The position numbers and the translations under genes are program-made. From an uncultured Ruminiclostridium sp. (lineage in GTDB: Bacteria; Bacillota; Clostridia; Oscillospirales; Ruminococcaceae), in assembly GCA_910579265.1 (NCBI GenBank), contig CAJTTE010000013.1:1-64000 (forward strand): a stretch of DNA of 64,000 nt, read 5' to 3'. Of this stretch, positions 7,652-17,356 are shown piece by piece; positions within the stretch are counted from its first letter, which is position 1; the number at the start of each line of letters is the position of its first letter. The notes under the pieces were generated by a model. It saw nothing but the letters and a program-made list of their open reading frames with translations. It did not search any database and had not been told where the DNA came from.

Positions 7652-10063
7652 TTGGATTTGTCAATGAAATGGCTTAACGATTATGTTAAAGCCGATATGC
7701 CTATAAAAGAGTTCGTGGCAGGTATGACCATGAGCGGTTCAAAGGTCGAGACCTATCGTGATCTTTCCGAACCGCTGAAAAATATTGTTGTGGGAAAGGT
7801 CGTTTCTATTGAAAAGCATGCTGACAGCGAAAAGCTTTGGATATGTCAGCTTGATATCGGAAAGGATCAGCCTGTTCAGATAGTTACCGCAGCGCAGAAT
7901 CTTTATGTCGGAGCCGTGGTTCCCGTTGTTTTGGATGGCGGCGTATGTATCGACAGACACAACAATTCGGTTATGAAAATCAAAAAGGGAAAGCTGAGGG
8001 GAGTTGAAAGCTGCGGAATGATGTGCAGCTTTGACGAGCTGGGGCTTGAGAACGGCGATTTCCCTTATGCGTCTCCCGATGGAATATTGATTTTTAATGA
8101 AGACGCCGAGTTTGATAAATTTAAAATCGGCAGCGATATCGTCAAGGTTTTGGGGCTGGACGATATCTGCGTTGAGTTTGAGATCACCAATAACCGTCCC
8201 GATTGTCTTTCCGTTCTTGGATTGGCGAGGGAGGCTCACGCTACCTTCGGGATCTCTTTTAACTATGATCCGCCGAAGTTTAAGGGCATTGACTGCGATA
8301 TCAGCAAGGAGCTGTCGGTTACAGTTGAAAATGACCGGCTTTGTTCCCGTTATATGGCGGCAAAGGTAAAGAATATAAAGATAGGTCCTTCTCCGCGCTG
8401 GATGTCGGAAAGGCTCAGGGCCAGCGGCGTCCGTTCCATAAATAATCTTGTTGATATCACAAACTTTGTAATGCTTGAATACGGTCATCCCATGCACGCT
8501 TTCGATTCACGCTTTGTTAAAGGCAATAAGATCGTTGTTCGCAGCGCGGAGGACGGAGAGGTTTTAAAGCTTCTTGACGAGACTGCTCCGGAGCTCAGAT
8601 TATCGTCCGATATGCTTGTTATATGCAATGAAAAAGAGCCTATGGCTCTTGCGGGCGTTATGGGCGGCGAGAACAGCGGTATCAAAGAGGATACCTCCGA
8701 AGTGATTTTTGAGGCGGCATGCTTTGACGGTGTAAACGTTCGCCGCACCGCTAAGAAGGCGGGTGTAAGAACGGAATCCAGCTCACGCTTTGAAAAGGGA
8801 CTCGATCCTGAAAATGCAAAGAATGCGCTTTACAGAGCGCTTGAACTTGTAGAACTTCTGGGCTGCGGAGAGGTGGTAAATTCCGTGATCGATGTTTACC
8901 CGAGAGTTAAAGAGCCTTTCAGCTTAAAGCTTGACTATAAATGGATTAATCAGGCGCTTGGCGCTCAAATATCCGAAGAAGAGCAGATATCCGTTTTAAA
9001 GCGTCTGGATTTTAAAGTCGATGAAACAACAAAAATGGTTACTCCGCCCGCAGTTCGTATAGATATTGAACGCCCCTGCGATCTGGCGGAGGAGGTGGCA
9101 AGGATATACGGATATAACAATATTGCCACTACCGTACCGCGTCTTTCTTCTCAAAGTATGCAAACACCTGCGGAGCTTTTCCGGAAAAAGCTTGTCGGTA
9201 TTATGTTGTCGCAGGGATGCTGCGAGACCATGACGTTCAGCTTTATTTCTCCCAGGGGATACGAACGATGCCGCATAGAGGAGAAGCAGAGAGAAAGCGT
9301 AAAGATCATAAACCCCTTGGGGGAGGATACCAGCGTTATGAGGACCACCCTTATCCCGTCTATGATGGAGCTTGCCGCAAGGAATATAAACGCAAGAAAT
9401 CTGAGCGGAAGATTTTTCGAGATAGGAAGGGTTTATAAGCCTGTGGGAGGAGCGGAAACGCTTCCCTTAGAAAGCGATGTCCTTATATGCACCGTTTACG
9501 GCGAGGATGAAGATTTCTTTACCACCAAGGGAATTGCCGAAGAGATTATGGATAAGTGCGGCGTGGAAGCAAGATTTACTGCGCTCCGCTCGGATAAGAC
9601 CTTCCACACAGGACGCTGCGCCGAAATAACCGCAGGGGGCAGAGTGCTTGGTGTTTGCGGCGAGATTCATCCCATGGTGACCGAGAATTACGGAGTGGGA
9701 AAAAATCGCATTTATATGCTGATTTTGAAAATAGACGAGCTTCTCGAATCGTCTTGCCCGGAGATCAAATATACTGCTCTTCCGCGTTTCCCCGCGTCCG
9801 TAAGGGACTTGAGCCTTGTATGCGATGACGATGTTTCCAACGGAGAGATAGAGGAGCTTATTAGTTCAAGGGCAAAGCATCTTGAAAGCATCCGGCTTTT
9901 TGATATGTATACCGGAGAACAGATTCCGGACGGTAAAAAGAGTCTTTCATACAAGCTTACTTTCAGAAAGCAGGATGGAACGCTTACCGACGAGGAATCG
10001 GACAGAATCGTCGGTAAGGTGATCGACGCCTTGGCGGAAAAGGGAATTACGCTTAGAGCTTAA
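7652..10063 (+). CDS. pheT: Phenylalanine--tRNA ligase beta subunit
   Basis: An 803-residue structural and editing subunit of phenylalanyl-tRNA synthetase. The N-terminal MDLSMKWLNDYV is typical. An EMAP-like tRNA-binding domain (IVVGKVVSIEKHADSEKLWI) spans about residues 45-155. The B3/B4 editing module follows, with RSINNLVDITNFVMLEYGHPMHAFD around residue 270. B5 and the degenerate catalytic core come next, and a C-terminal FDX-ACB domain (LPRFPASVRDLSLV...) occupies the last 95 residues. The start is TTG at 7652, preceded by AAGGAGG at ideal spacing. This unusual start codon is supported because no ATG lies nearby upstream. Confidence 0.97.
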   Translation: MDLSMKWLNDYVKADMPIKEFVAGMTMSGSKVETYRDLSEPLKNIVVGKVVSIEKHADSEKLWICQLDIGKDQPVQIVTAAQNLYVGAVVPVVLDGGVCIDRHNNSVMKIKKGKLRGVESCGMMCSFDELGLENGDFPYASPDGILIFNEDAEFDKFKIGSDIVKVLGLDDICVEFEITNNRPDCLSVLGLAREAHATFGISFNYDPPKFKGIDCDISKELSVTVENDRLCSRYMAAKVKNIKIGPSPRWMSERLRASGVRSINNLVDITNFVMLEYGHPMHAFDSRFVKGNKIVVRSAEDGEVLKLLDETAPELRLSSDMLVICNEKEPMALAGVMGGENSGIKEDTSEVIFEAACFDGVNVRRTAKKAGVRTESSSRFEKGLDPENAKNALYRALELVELLGCGEVVNSVIDVYPRVKEPFSLKLDYKWINQALGAQISEEEQISVLKRLDFKVDETTKMVTPPAVRIDIERPCDLAEEVARIYGYNNIATTVPRLSSQSMQTPAELFRKKLVGIMLSQGCCETMTFSFISPRGYERCRIEEKQRESVKIINPLGEDTSVMRTTLIPSMMELAARNINARNLSGRFFEIGRVYKPVGGAETLPLESDVLICTVYGEDEDFFTTKGIAEEIMDKCGVEARFTALRSDKTFHTGRCAEITAGGRVLGVCGEIHPMVTENYGVGKNRIYMLILKIDELLESSCPEIKYTALPRFPASVRDLSLVCDDDVSNGEIEELISSRAKHLESIRLFDMYTGEQIPDGKKSLSYKLTFRKQDGTLTDEESDRIVGKVIDALAEKGITLRA

Positions 10064-10173
10064 GCGTGATCGTTGAAAATTGTTTTATGAATACGGCTGA
10101 GCTGTAACGCTTATAAATCAATGTGTTTAAAAGAACAAAATCGGCAGCCGTTCTGCCGAAGAAAGGATGTATA

Positions 10174-11682
10174 ATGTCTATTAAAAAGAGAATCATATCT
10201 GTTTTTACCGCTTTGGCGACGGCGACCGTTTCCCTGATAAGCTTTTCCGGATGCTCTTCGGACATAAGCTATGCTATGGAGGTCGACGGTGAAAAAATAG
10301 CGGCGGGTTTGTATATTTTGTACAGCGGACAGGCCCTTAATGACGCGCAGATCAAATTCAGAGAGGACAATCCCGATACGGATACCACCAAGGAGGGATT
10401 TGACTATTATGATCAGACCGTTTCGGAAATGTCCTTCGGGGATTATGTTAAACAGGAAACCTTAAATTACTGTAAGCGTCATATTGCGGTAAACCGTTTG
10501 TTTGATGAGCTTGAAATCCCCATAAAAGAGGATGACAGCAAAAATCTTAACGACAGCATAAATTCTCAGTGGGACTATGATGTAAGCAACTGGAATTCTA
10601 CTTTGAAATATCTTAAGAATTTCAAGACCCTTGGCGCATACTACGAATCCATAGGAGTATCAAAATCTTCTTTAAAGGAATTTATGACAAATTCCTTCAA
10701 GGCGTCCAAGATATTCACTTATTATTACGGTGAAGGCGGTATAGAAGAGGTTCCTAAAAGCGATAAGGAAAAATGGCTGGATGAAAACTATTCTTTGGCC
10801 CGTTACTTTGGCATTTCCATCACCGACAGCGACGGAAAGGTGCTTGAATCAAAAACTCAGCTTGCCATACTTGAGAATCTGGCAAAAGAATATGTTGAAA
10901 AGCTCAATAAAGGAGATGCGTTTAAAGACGTATATAATGAATATAAAGAGTATCAGAAGGCTCAGACAAGCACAAGCGCGAACAGCGGGACAGCTGAAGC
11001 CACAACCGATCCTGACACAGTGACTTCTGCTGAGGAAAGAGCGAGAGCCGCGGATGACGGCGACGAAACCACCGTAATTACCGCAGCTCCGGAGGAGACT
11101 CAGCCCGAAGAAATAACCGGTACGACTGCTCCTGAGGAAAAACCCGAGGAGACGGCGGAACAGACCGGAGAGGCTACGGGGGACACAACCACACCGGGTA
11201 TGACGCAAACCGCTCCCGCGCAAACTAAGGAGGAGACCTCCGCTCCCGAAGGAACGACCGGAGAAACCGGTACGGGTACGACGACAACAGAGGTGAAGGA
11301 CAGCGATTATGACCGCATCATAAACAAGGACTCCACATCTCCCAGCAAGGAGTTCGTCAAATCGCTTTTTGAACAGGAAAAAAATACCGCTGTTTTGTTT
11401 AAGGCGGACACTTTCTATTATGTTGTACAAAAGCTGGACATTCTTACAAGCGAGGAGGATTATGTAAAGAAGTACAACGACAATGCGCTTCAGGGTCTCA
11501 GAAGTGATGACATGGACGCCATCTTTGAGAAAAAATATGCGGATTATTCGGTAGACGAAAACAAAAGTGCTCCGGATTATTGTGCTCAGCAGGCGGATAA
11601 TGCCGCTAACGGACTGACCACTGTTTCGCAGATACAGTATCTTGCTTACTACTATTCTCAGATGTTTGGCGGGGGAATGTAA
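10174..11682 (+). CDS. Secreted lipoprotein, PrsA/SurA-like foldase relative
   Basis: A 502-residue lipoprotein. The signal peptide is MSIKKRIISVFTALATATVSLISFSGC, with a lipobox ending SFSGC. The body resembles SurA_N/PrsA chaperones: AMEVDGEKIAAGLYILYSGQALN at the start and a helical middle with EFMTNSFKASKIFTYYYGE. A Thr/Glu/Pro-rich linker lies at roughly residues 268-370, and a short C-terminal domain ends near VVQKLDILTSEEDY. No clear rotamase active site is seen, so catalytic prolyl isomerase activity is doubtful. A longer frame begins at 10123, but the ATG at 10174 with AAAGGA upstream gives a proper signal peptide. It lies downstream of pheT and may share its transcript. Confidence 0.75.
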   Translation: MSIKKRIISVFTALATATVSLISFSGCSSDISYAMEVDGEKIAAGLYILYSGQALNDAQIKFREDNPDTDTTKEGFDYYDQTVSEMSFGDYVKQETLNYCKRHIAVNRLFDELEIPIKEDDSKNLNDSINSQWDYDVSNWNSTLKYLKNFKTLGAYYESIGVSKSSLKEFMTNSFKASKIFTYYYGEGGIEEVPKSDKEKWLDENYSLARYFGISITDSDGKVLESKTQLAILENLAKEYVEKLNKGDAFKDVYNEYKEYQKAQTSTSANSGTAEATTDPDTVTSAEERARAADDGDETTVITAAPEETQPEEITGTTAPEEKPEETAEQTGEATGDTTTPGMTQTAPAQTKEETSAPEGTTGETGTGTTTTEVKDSDYDRIINKDSTSPSKEFVKSLFEQEKNTAVLFKADTFYYVVQKLDILTSEEDYVKKYNDNALQGLRSDDMDAIFEKKYADYSVDENKSAPDYCAQQADNAANGLTTVSQIQYLAYYYSQMFGGGM

Positions 11683-11795
11683 AGTATTTGACACCGGGTA
11701 GCTTATCCGGTTCATGATTTGTATTTGATTGGCTGTCGATTTAAGGCGCAAAAGTTATTGCGCCTTAAAGACAGTCTTTTTATTTGGAGAATAAA

Positions 11796-13739
11796 ATGAT
11801 TGTATTACAGGGTAATGATATAACGGTAAGCTTCGGGGAAAGAACGCTTTTCTCCGATGTTAATTTTGCGGTAGATGAAAATGATAAAATCGGATTGGCA
11901 GGTGTAAACGGAGCGGGAAAAACTACCCTTTTCCGTATGCTTTCCGGAAATGGACCGGAGGACTGGAGCGGTAAAATCGTAAAGCAGTCAGGTCTCAGCA
12001 TTGGCTTTATGGAACAGCATGTTCTTCGTAATGACAGCATAAGCGTTTATGAGGAAGCGCTTTCGGTGTTTAAACCGCTGATCGATATTGAGGCCGAACT
12101 GGAAAATCTTCATAGCCGTATCGATTCGGGGGAAACAAGTAACGAGCTTTTGGAAAGACAAATGCACTTGACGGAAAAATTCCAATCGGAGGGCGGACTT
12201 ACATTTAGGGCGAGGACCGAAAGCATGCTTACGGGCATGGGCTTTTCTTCGGATTCCTTCGGAAAACAGGTCAGCGTATTGAGCGGAGGCGAAAGATCGA
12301 AGCTTCAGCTGATCAAGCTTTTGCTTTCAGGTGCAAAGCTTCTTTTGCTTGATGAGCCCACGAACCACTTGGATATAGAAGCATCCGAATGGCTTGAAAG
12401 CTTTTTGACGGATTTTAAGGGCGCATATATTGTGATTTCTCACGATAAATATTTTTTGGACAAGGTCACAAACAAGACCTTCGCCCTTGACAACGGAACG
12501 CTGGACATTTATAAGGGAAATTATTCCGAATATTTAAGGCAGTATGACGAAAGAGTAATATTTCTGACAAAAAAATATACTGAAATGACGGAAGAAATAC
12601 ACCGTATAGAAGGAATAATTGAACAGCAGAAGAGATTCAATCAAGAGCACAATTATATTACGATCCGCTCTAAGGAAAAACAGATAGAGCGCATAAAAAA
12701 AGAGCTTGTACCACCGCCGCCTCCGAGGAAAAAGATACGCTTCAGGATTCCGTGCCGCGCCGCTCACGGAACAGATGTCATAACCGCCGAGGGTTTGTCC
12801 TTGAGCATTGATAAAAAGCTGCTTTTTCATAATATTTCCTTTGAGATAAAATACGGAGAGAGAGTTTTTCTGCTTGGGGCAAACGGATGCGGAAAATCCA
12901 GTCTGATGAAGCTTATGCTCGGCATGCTGAAGGGCGAGGGGAAAGCGTATATTGCCGATTGGCTGAAAATAGGATACTTTGATCAGCTACAGGAATTAAG
13001 ACTGACCAGTTCAAAAAGCACCTTGGATTTTGTATGGGATGATTTTCCCAAGCTGAACAGAACACAGGTACAGTCGGCACTGGCAATGTTCAAGCTGTAC
13101 GGTGATCAGCTTCAAAAACCGGTGAATACCTTATCGGGCGGTGAAGCGGCAAAAGTGATACTTCTTAAAATAATGCTGGAAGGACCTAATCTCCTTTTGC
13201 TGGACGAGCCGACAAATCACCTTGATCTTGATGCGAGAGAGGGCTTGATTGAAGCGCTTTCGGATTATGCGGGCACCATGCTTATAATATCCCATGACAG
13301 AAGCATGATAAACAGTCTCGCCACCAAGCTTATGTTTTTGCATAAGGACCGTATTGAGATTTTTTCGGGAAGCTATGATGAATGGAGGGAAAGCCTCCAG
13401 GAGAAAACGGGACAGACGCTGTTTCGTTCAGATGTAAGAAAAGACGAATCCGACGGAGGGAAAACCGGACGGGTAAACGCCTATAAGCAGCAAAAAGAAC
13501 ATCAAAGCATTTTAAGACGTCTTAATACCCGTATCAAGCGTATTGAAGATGAGATAGAAGAAACGGAACGAGGGATAAGCGGTTTGAACGATCGTCTCGC
13601 CGAAGGAAGCGACGATTATCAGAAGGTCATGGAAGACAGCGAGAATCTGTCGCAGCTTGAATTAAGACTTGCAAAGCTTATGGACGAATGGGAAAAAGCT
13701 CAAAGGGAACTGGAGGAAGCCGGAAATCGGGAAGTATAA
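11796..13739 (+). CDS. ABC-F family ATP-binding protein (ribosome-associated type)
   Basis: A 647-residue soluble protein with two ABC ATPase domains and no membrane segment, the mark of ABC-F proteins that act on ribosomes. NBD1 has Walker A GVNGAGKTT, signature LSGGERSKLQL and Walker B LLLLDEPTNHLD. The interdomain linker (about residues 245-310) is charged and helical, ending in the proline run PPPPP. NBD2 has GANGCGKSS, LSGGEAAKVILL and LLLLDEPTNHLDL. The last 90 residues form a coiled coil (KRIEDEIEETERGI...). The architecture is closest to the YdiF/Uup type. Nothing specifically indicates antibiotic resistance. The start is the ATG at 11796 with GGAG upstream; a TTG four codons earlier overlaps that site. 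Confidence 0.9.
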   Translation: MIVLQGNDITVSFGERTLFSDVNFAVDENDKIGLAGVNGAGKTTLFRMLSGNGPEDWSGKIVKQSGLSIGFMEQHVLRNDSISVYEEALSVFKPLIDIEAELENLHSRIDSGETSNELLERQMHLTEKFQSEGGLTFRARTESMLTGMGFSSDSFGKQVSVLSGGERSKLQLIKLLLSGAKLLLLDEPTNHLDIEASEWLESFLTDFKGAYIVISHDKYFLDKVTNKTFALDNGTLDIYKGNYSEYLRQYDERVIFLTKKYTEMTEEIHRIEGIIEQQKRFNQEHNYITIRSKEKQIERIKKELVPPPPPRKKIRFRIPCRAAHGTDVITAEGLSLSIDKKLLFHNISFEIKYGERVFLLGANGCGKSSLMKLMLGMLKGEGKAYIADWLKIGYFDQLQELRLTSSKSTLDFVWDDFPKLNRTQVQSALAMFKLYGDQLQKPVNTLSGGEAAKVILLKIMLEGPNLLLLDEPTNHLDLDAREGLIEALSDYAGTMLIISHDRSMINSLATKLMFLHKDRIEIFSGSYDEWRESLQEKTGQTLFRSDVRKDESDGGKTGRVNAYKQQKEHQSILRRLNTRIKRIEDEIEETERGISGLNDRLAEGSDDYQKVMEDSENLSQLELRLAKLMDEWEKAQRELEEAGNREV

Positions 13740-14178
13740 ATATAAAGTGATCAAACGATTTTTTAGCGCGTCTCCTTCTCTTCTGAAAAAATTCATGGGC
13801 GGCTTTATATTAACGCCTGAAAATTGGCCGCGGCGCCAATTACCCGAGCAACGCGCCGAACGCATACTGACCTGTTCGTTTAGAAGCTGCCTTAAAATCG
13901 TCAAATGCAGGGTTTCTGCTAACAGCTGACGCTTTCCGATTCAAAGAATGCCGATAGTTAGCCCGAAGGGATAACTGCGGATACGGGGGTATCCGCTTTT
14001 TCCTTGAAATCGCTGCGCTTTTAGCGAAATTGTACAAATTTGCCTTGTTTTTCAGATAAGACCTAATTAAAGAAGAGATTTTATCGACAGGTCACGGTTT
14101 TTGTTTTGCCTTGAAAAAATTACCAATTGATAACAGAATAGGCGTTAAAATTTTGTCAAGGTCGTAAATGGATTTTTG
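13740..14178. other. Intergenic region with family A repeat
   Basis: No gene is seen. The left part is unremarkable, the centre holds repeat family A copy 2, and the right part leads into the promoter of the peptidase operon. Confidence 0.6.
13890..14063 (+). repeat. MITE-like repeat family A, copy 2
   Basis: It carries the family core: CTGACGCTTTCC, AAAGAATGCCGATAGTTA, GGGATAACTGCGG, CCTTGAAATCGCTGCGCTTT, GCGAAATTGTACAAATTTGC and the right end TTTTTCAGATAAGACC. The left end is eroded, so the boundary near 13890 is approximate. Confidence 0.7.
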
Positions 14179-14207
14179 TTGACTTAAATTTTAATAAAGG
14201 GTATACT
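14179..14207 (+). promoter_or_regulatory. Sigma-A promoter of the M42 peptidase operon
   Basis: TTGACT (14179-14184), a 17 bp spacer and TATACT (14202-14207), about 80 bp before the first peptidase start. Confidence 0.75.
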
Positions 14208-14290
14208 ATACGTATATGGCATATGCCGGAGACGGTCGTTGCCGCTCGGTTTATTAAATAAATAAAAGCCTTTTTCAGGAGGAAATATAA

Positions 14291-15313
14291 ATGGATATCA
14301 CAAGGGTTCTCAAAGATCTGTGCAGCGCGGGCGGTGTAAGCGGAGGAGAAAAGGATGCTCATCGTATTGTAACGGAATATCTCAGTAAATATTCAGACGA
14401 TGTAAAAGCGGACGAATTCGGGAACATCATAGGTTTTGTCGGAAACGAAAAAGAAAAGGGACATAAGCCGCTCCTGCTTCTTGACGCTCATATAGACAGA
14501 ATAGGGATGATAGTCACCTATATCGATGACGACGGATTTCTTAAGGTAGGCGGTATGGGTATGGACAGGCGTACCCTGCTTGCACAGTCCGTCACCGTTT
14601 TCGGAAAAGAAAACATTAAGGGAATAATTTCCACCCTGCCTCCTCATACTGCTTCTGACAGCAAAAAATCGCCCAAGCTTGACGAAATAGCGATCGATGT
14701 GGGAATGACGAAGGAACAGGCTGAAAAGCTTGTCTCCCCCGGTGATCTTATTGTAATAGACGGATTTTTTTCCGAAATGGCTGGTACAAGGGTATGCTCT
14801 CCCGCTACCGATGACCGCGCGGGAATAGCGGTGCTTTTGTATGCTCTGGAGCTTCTTAAATCAGAAACGGAGCTTCCCTTCAGAATAGCTGTTGTTTTCG
14901 CGGCACAGGAGGAGGTAGGCGGACGCGGTGCGGCTATTTCCTCCTTTAACGTCAATCCTGATTATGCTATAGCAGTAGACGTCACCTTTGCGGTCAGCAG
15001 CGGTGTTGCGGCATCCAAGGCGGGGAAGCTGGGAAAGGGACCTATGATCGGGATTTCGCCGGTTCTTAGCCGTGACCTTTCCGAAAGGCTAATAGATATT
15101 GCGAAAAAATCGGGAATTCCGTATCAGCTTGAGGCTATGAAGGGAAGAACGGGTACTGATGCGGACGACATTTCCGTAAGCAGGGGCGGTGTTGTTACCG
15201 GACTTGTTTCCGTTCCCCAGAGATATATGCATACTCCGTGTGAATTGTTGGACACAGAGGATATTAAGGCTTCCGGAAAGCTTATCGCGGAATTTATAAA
15301 GGGAGGATGCTGA
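14291..15313 (+). CDS. M42 family metallopeptidase (glutamyl aminopeptidase-like), first paralogue
   Basis: A 340-residue M42 peptidase; the family forms dodecameric tetrahedral aminopeptidases that trim cytosolic peptides. Di-metal ligands are visible in order: DAHIDRIG (about 66-73), TDDRAG (about 176-181), the catalytic pair AQEEVGGRGA (about 205-214), VDVT (about 229-232) and the C-terminal YMHTPCELL (about 314). The ribosome binding site AGGAGG precedes the ATG. It forms the head of an operon with a second M42 gene one base downstream. Its substrate specificity cannot be read from sequence. Confidence 0.92.
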   Translation: MDITRVLKDLCSAGGVSGGEKDAHRIVTEYLSKYSDDVKADEFGNIIGFVGNEKEKGHKPLLLLDAHIDRIGMIVTYIDDDGFLKVGGMGMDRRTLLAQSVTVFGKENIKGIISTLPPHTASDSKKSPKLDEIAIDVGMTKEQAEKLVSPGDLIVIDGFFSEMAGTRVCSPATDDRAGIAVLLYALELLKSETELPFRIAVVFAAQEEVGGRGAAISSFNVNPDYAIAVDVTFAVSSGVAASKAGKLGKGPMIGISPVLSRDLSERLIDIAKKSGIPYQLEAMKGRTGTDADDISVSRGGVVTGLVSVPQRYMHTPCELLDTEDIKASGKLIAEFIKGGC

Positions 15314-15314
15314 G

Positions 15315-16337
15315 ATGGATCTTAAAGCGCTTGTAAAGGAACTGTCCGCATTGAACGGGACCAGCGGAGATGAACGTGATGTAAGAGATAAGATCATTTC
15401 TTATCTTCCGGCGGACGTAAGCTATAAGACGGATAATCTTGGGAATCTGATAGTGGAAAAAAAGGGGAGAAGGACCGCAGCTGAAAAGCTCATGATAGCC
15501 GCTCATATGGATGAAGTTGGTTTTATTGTGACCCATATAGACGAGGACGGCAGCCTTTGTTTCGGGGCGGTAGGCGGCATTCTTCATTCCGTGGTATTCG
15601 GGCGTCAGGTTATATTTAAAAACGGTGTATTCGGAGCAATAGCGGGAAAACCGCTTCACCTTCTCGAAGGAGAAGAAGAGGATCAGCAGCCTAAGATTTC
15701 CGACCTTCGCATAGACATAGGCGCTGAAAGTGCGGATGAAGCGGGGAAGATGATCTCGGTAGGAGACTGCGCATATTTTACGGGGGATCAGTTTGATTTC
15801 GGAGACGGATTTATGGCGGGAAAAGCTCTGGATGACCGTGTAGGCTGCGCGGTTATGCTTTCGCTGATAAATGGGGATTTACCCTTCGACTGCACGTTTG
15901 TGTTCACGGTTCAGGAGGAAATAGGAACAAGAGGCGCATATGCGGCATCGTTTTCGGTAAATCCGGATATTGCCGTTGTACTTGAAACAACCACTGCATG
16001 CGATATAAGCGGAGTGGACGGCGAAAAAAAGGTTTGCTGTTTGGGTGACGGTCCGGTCATATCTTTTATGGATAAAGGGACCATTTATGATAAGGAGCTT
16101 TATCGGTTAGGCTTTGAGGCGGCTGAAGAAACCGGAATAAAATGTCAGACCAAAACCGTGATAGCCGGAGGAAACGACGGCGGGGCTATACACAAATCAG
16201 CCGGCGGAGTAAGAACTATGGCGATTTCTCTTCCATGCAGATATCTTCATTCGCCGAATTGCATGATTAAGGAACAGGATCTTTACGATACCGTGAAACT
16301 TGTCAAAGCTGTCCTTGAAAAAATTGCGGATGAATGA
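15315..16337 (+). CDS. M42 family metallopeptidase, second paralogue
   Basis: A 340-residue peptidase equal in length to the preceding gene and clearly paralogous but divergent. Ligands are AAHMDEVG, LDDRVG, QEEIGTRGA, LETTTACD and RYLHSPN. The start lies one base after the first gene's stop, so translation is coupled. M42 enzymes with different specificities often occur side by side and can form mixed complexes; joint assembly here is inference. GNDGGAIHKSAGGV near residue 295 is typical of the family. Confidence 0.92.
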   Translation: MDLKALVKELSALNGTSGDERDVRDKIISYLPADVSYKTDNLGNLIVEKKGRRTAAEKLMIAAHMDEVGFIVTHIDEDGSLCFGAVGGILHSVVFGRQVIFKNGVFGAIAGKPLHLLEGEEEDQQPKISDLRIDIGAESADEAGKMISVGDCAYFTGDQFDFGDGFMAGKALDDRVGCAVMLSLINGDLPFDCTFVFTVQEEIGTRGAYAASFSVNPDIAVVLETTTACDISGVDGEKKVCCLGDGPVISFMDKGTIYDKELYRLGFEAAEETGIKCQTKTVIAGGNDGGAIHKSAGGVRTMAISLPCRYLHSPNCMIKEQDLYDTVKLVKAVLEKIADE

Positions 16338-16417
16338 CAGGTTCGGATCAGGATATAAACCGTAAAGAATCGGTGATATGTTTTAATACCGCAGCACGTT
16401 AAGCTTCCGGAGGTCAA

Positions 16418-17215
16418 ATGATAACCGCGATAGACTTTAAAACCGCACAAAGGCTTTTAAAGGATCGGCATGATATTTTTTCTCTTAAAATAGGCGCCGC
16501 TTTGTATTCCTATGACGGGTATGATTTTTGCGGCGTATACGCCGGTGAAAATATTCTTATAGGAAGGTATTATAATGATTTTATTATACGTACCGATGAA
16601 TGTCTGACAGATGAAACTGCGGAGGAGCTTCTTCTGTTTTTGACAATATGGGGCTGGGGCGAAGTTCTTTGCGGATTTGAAACAGGAAAACGGCTTGCTC
16701 GTCTTGACGGTATGGATTACACCGAAAACGTATTGCTTAAATTTTCAAGCGGGTTGATACCGGAAAACGAAACGACGCCTTATTTTGATGATTTAAAGGA
16801 AAATCCGCTTCTTGATACGGTTTTTCCCATCATTAAGGACGGATTTCCTGATGTTGTATATGAGGATTGGTATACCGATATAAGTCACAAGGTGCGTCAT
16901 AAAATATCAAAGGTATATGTTTACGGCGGAGCTACGGCAACGGTTATGGCGGAAACCGAAAAGGCGGCTTTTGTTTCTCTGTTGGCTGTAAAAAAGGAAT
17001 TACGCGGAAGAGGAAACGCAAAAAGCCTTATACGTTCATTGGGGATTCATTTTGAGGATCAGAAAAAGGAAATGTCCTTGCTTTGCCGTGATGAGCTCGT
17101 ACCCTTTTATAAAAAAGCTGGTTTTTATGAAGCCGGCAGGGTTATTTCGTTTTCCGCCGTTAATCATCGCCTGTCTGAAAGGCCGCAGAATGCATATATC
17201 CCTGCCGAGTGCTGA
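16418..17215 (+). CDS. GNAT family N-acetyltransferase
   Basis: A 265-residue protein. The C-terminal half carries a GNAT fold, with the acetyl-CoA loop in SLLAVKKELRGRGNAKSLI (R-G-R-G-N-A) and the following strand SLLCRDELVPFYKKAGF, a standard GNAT ending. The N-terminal half (residues 1-130) is a separate alpha/beta domain with no recognised family. The substrate is unknown. The start ATG at 16418 has CCGGAGG upstream. It is in the same orientation as the M42 genes and the PLP enzyme that follows. Confidence 0.8.
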   Translation: MITAIDFKTAQRLLKDRHDIFSLKIGAALYSYDGYDFCGVYAGENILIGRYYNDFIIRTDECLTDETAEELLLFLTIWGWGEVLCGFETGKRLARLDGMDYTENVLLKFSSGLIPENETTPYFDDLKENPLLDTVFPIIKDGFPDVVYEDWYTDISHKVRHKISKVYVYGGATATVMAETEKAAFVSLLAVKKELRGRGNAKSLIRSLGIHFEDQKKEMSLLCRDELVPFYKKAGFYEAGRVISFSAVNHRLSERPQNAYIPAEC

Positions 17216-17356
17216 CGGCCTTTGCATTAATATTTCGGAATATTCCCCGTATATCCGTACATTGTTCCGGATTTACCGAATATCCGATGAAGCCGTTCAA
17301 AAAGCTTGGTTTTCAGATTCGTTCGATTTTTGAAAATAAATAAAAAGGAAAAATAT

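Noticed and set aside
11796..13739. ABC-F gene as an antibiotic-resistance determinant
   Set aside because: The interdomain linker looks short and housekeeping-like (YdiF/Uup type); nothing points to ribosome protection against drugs.
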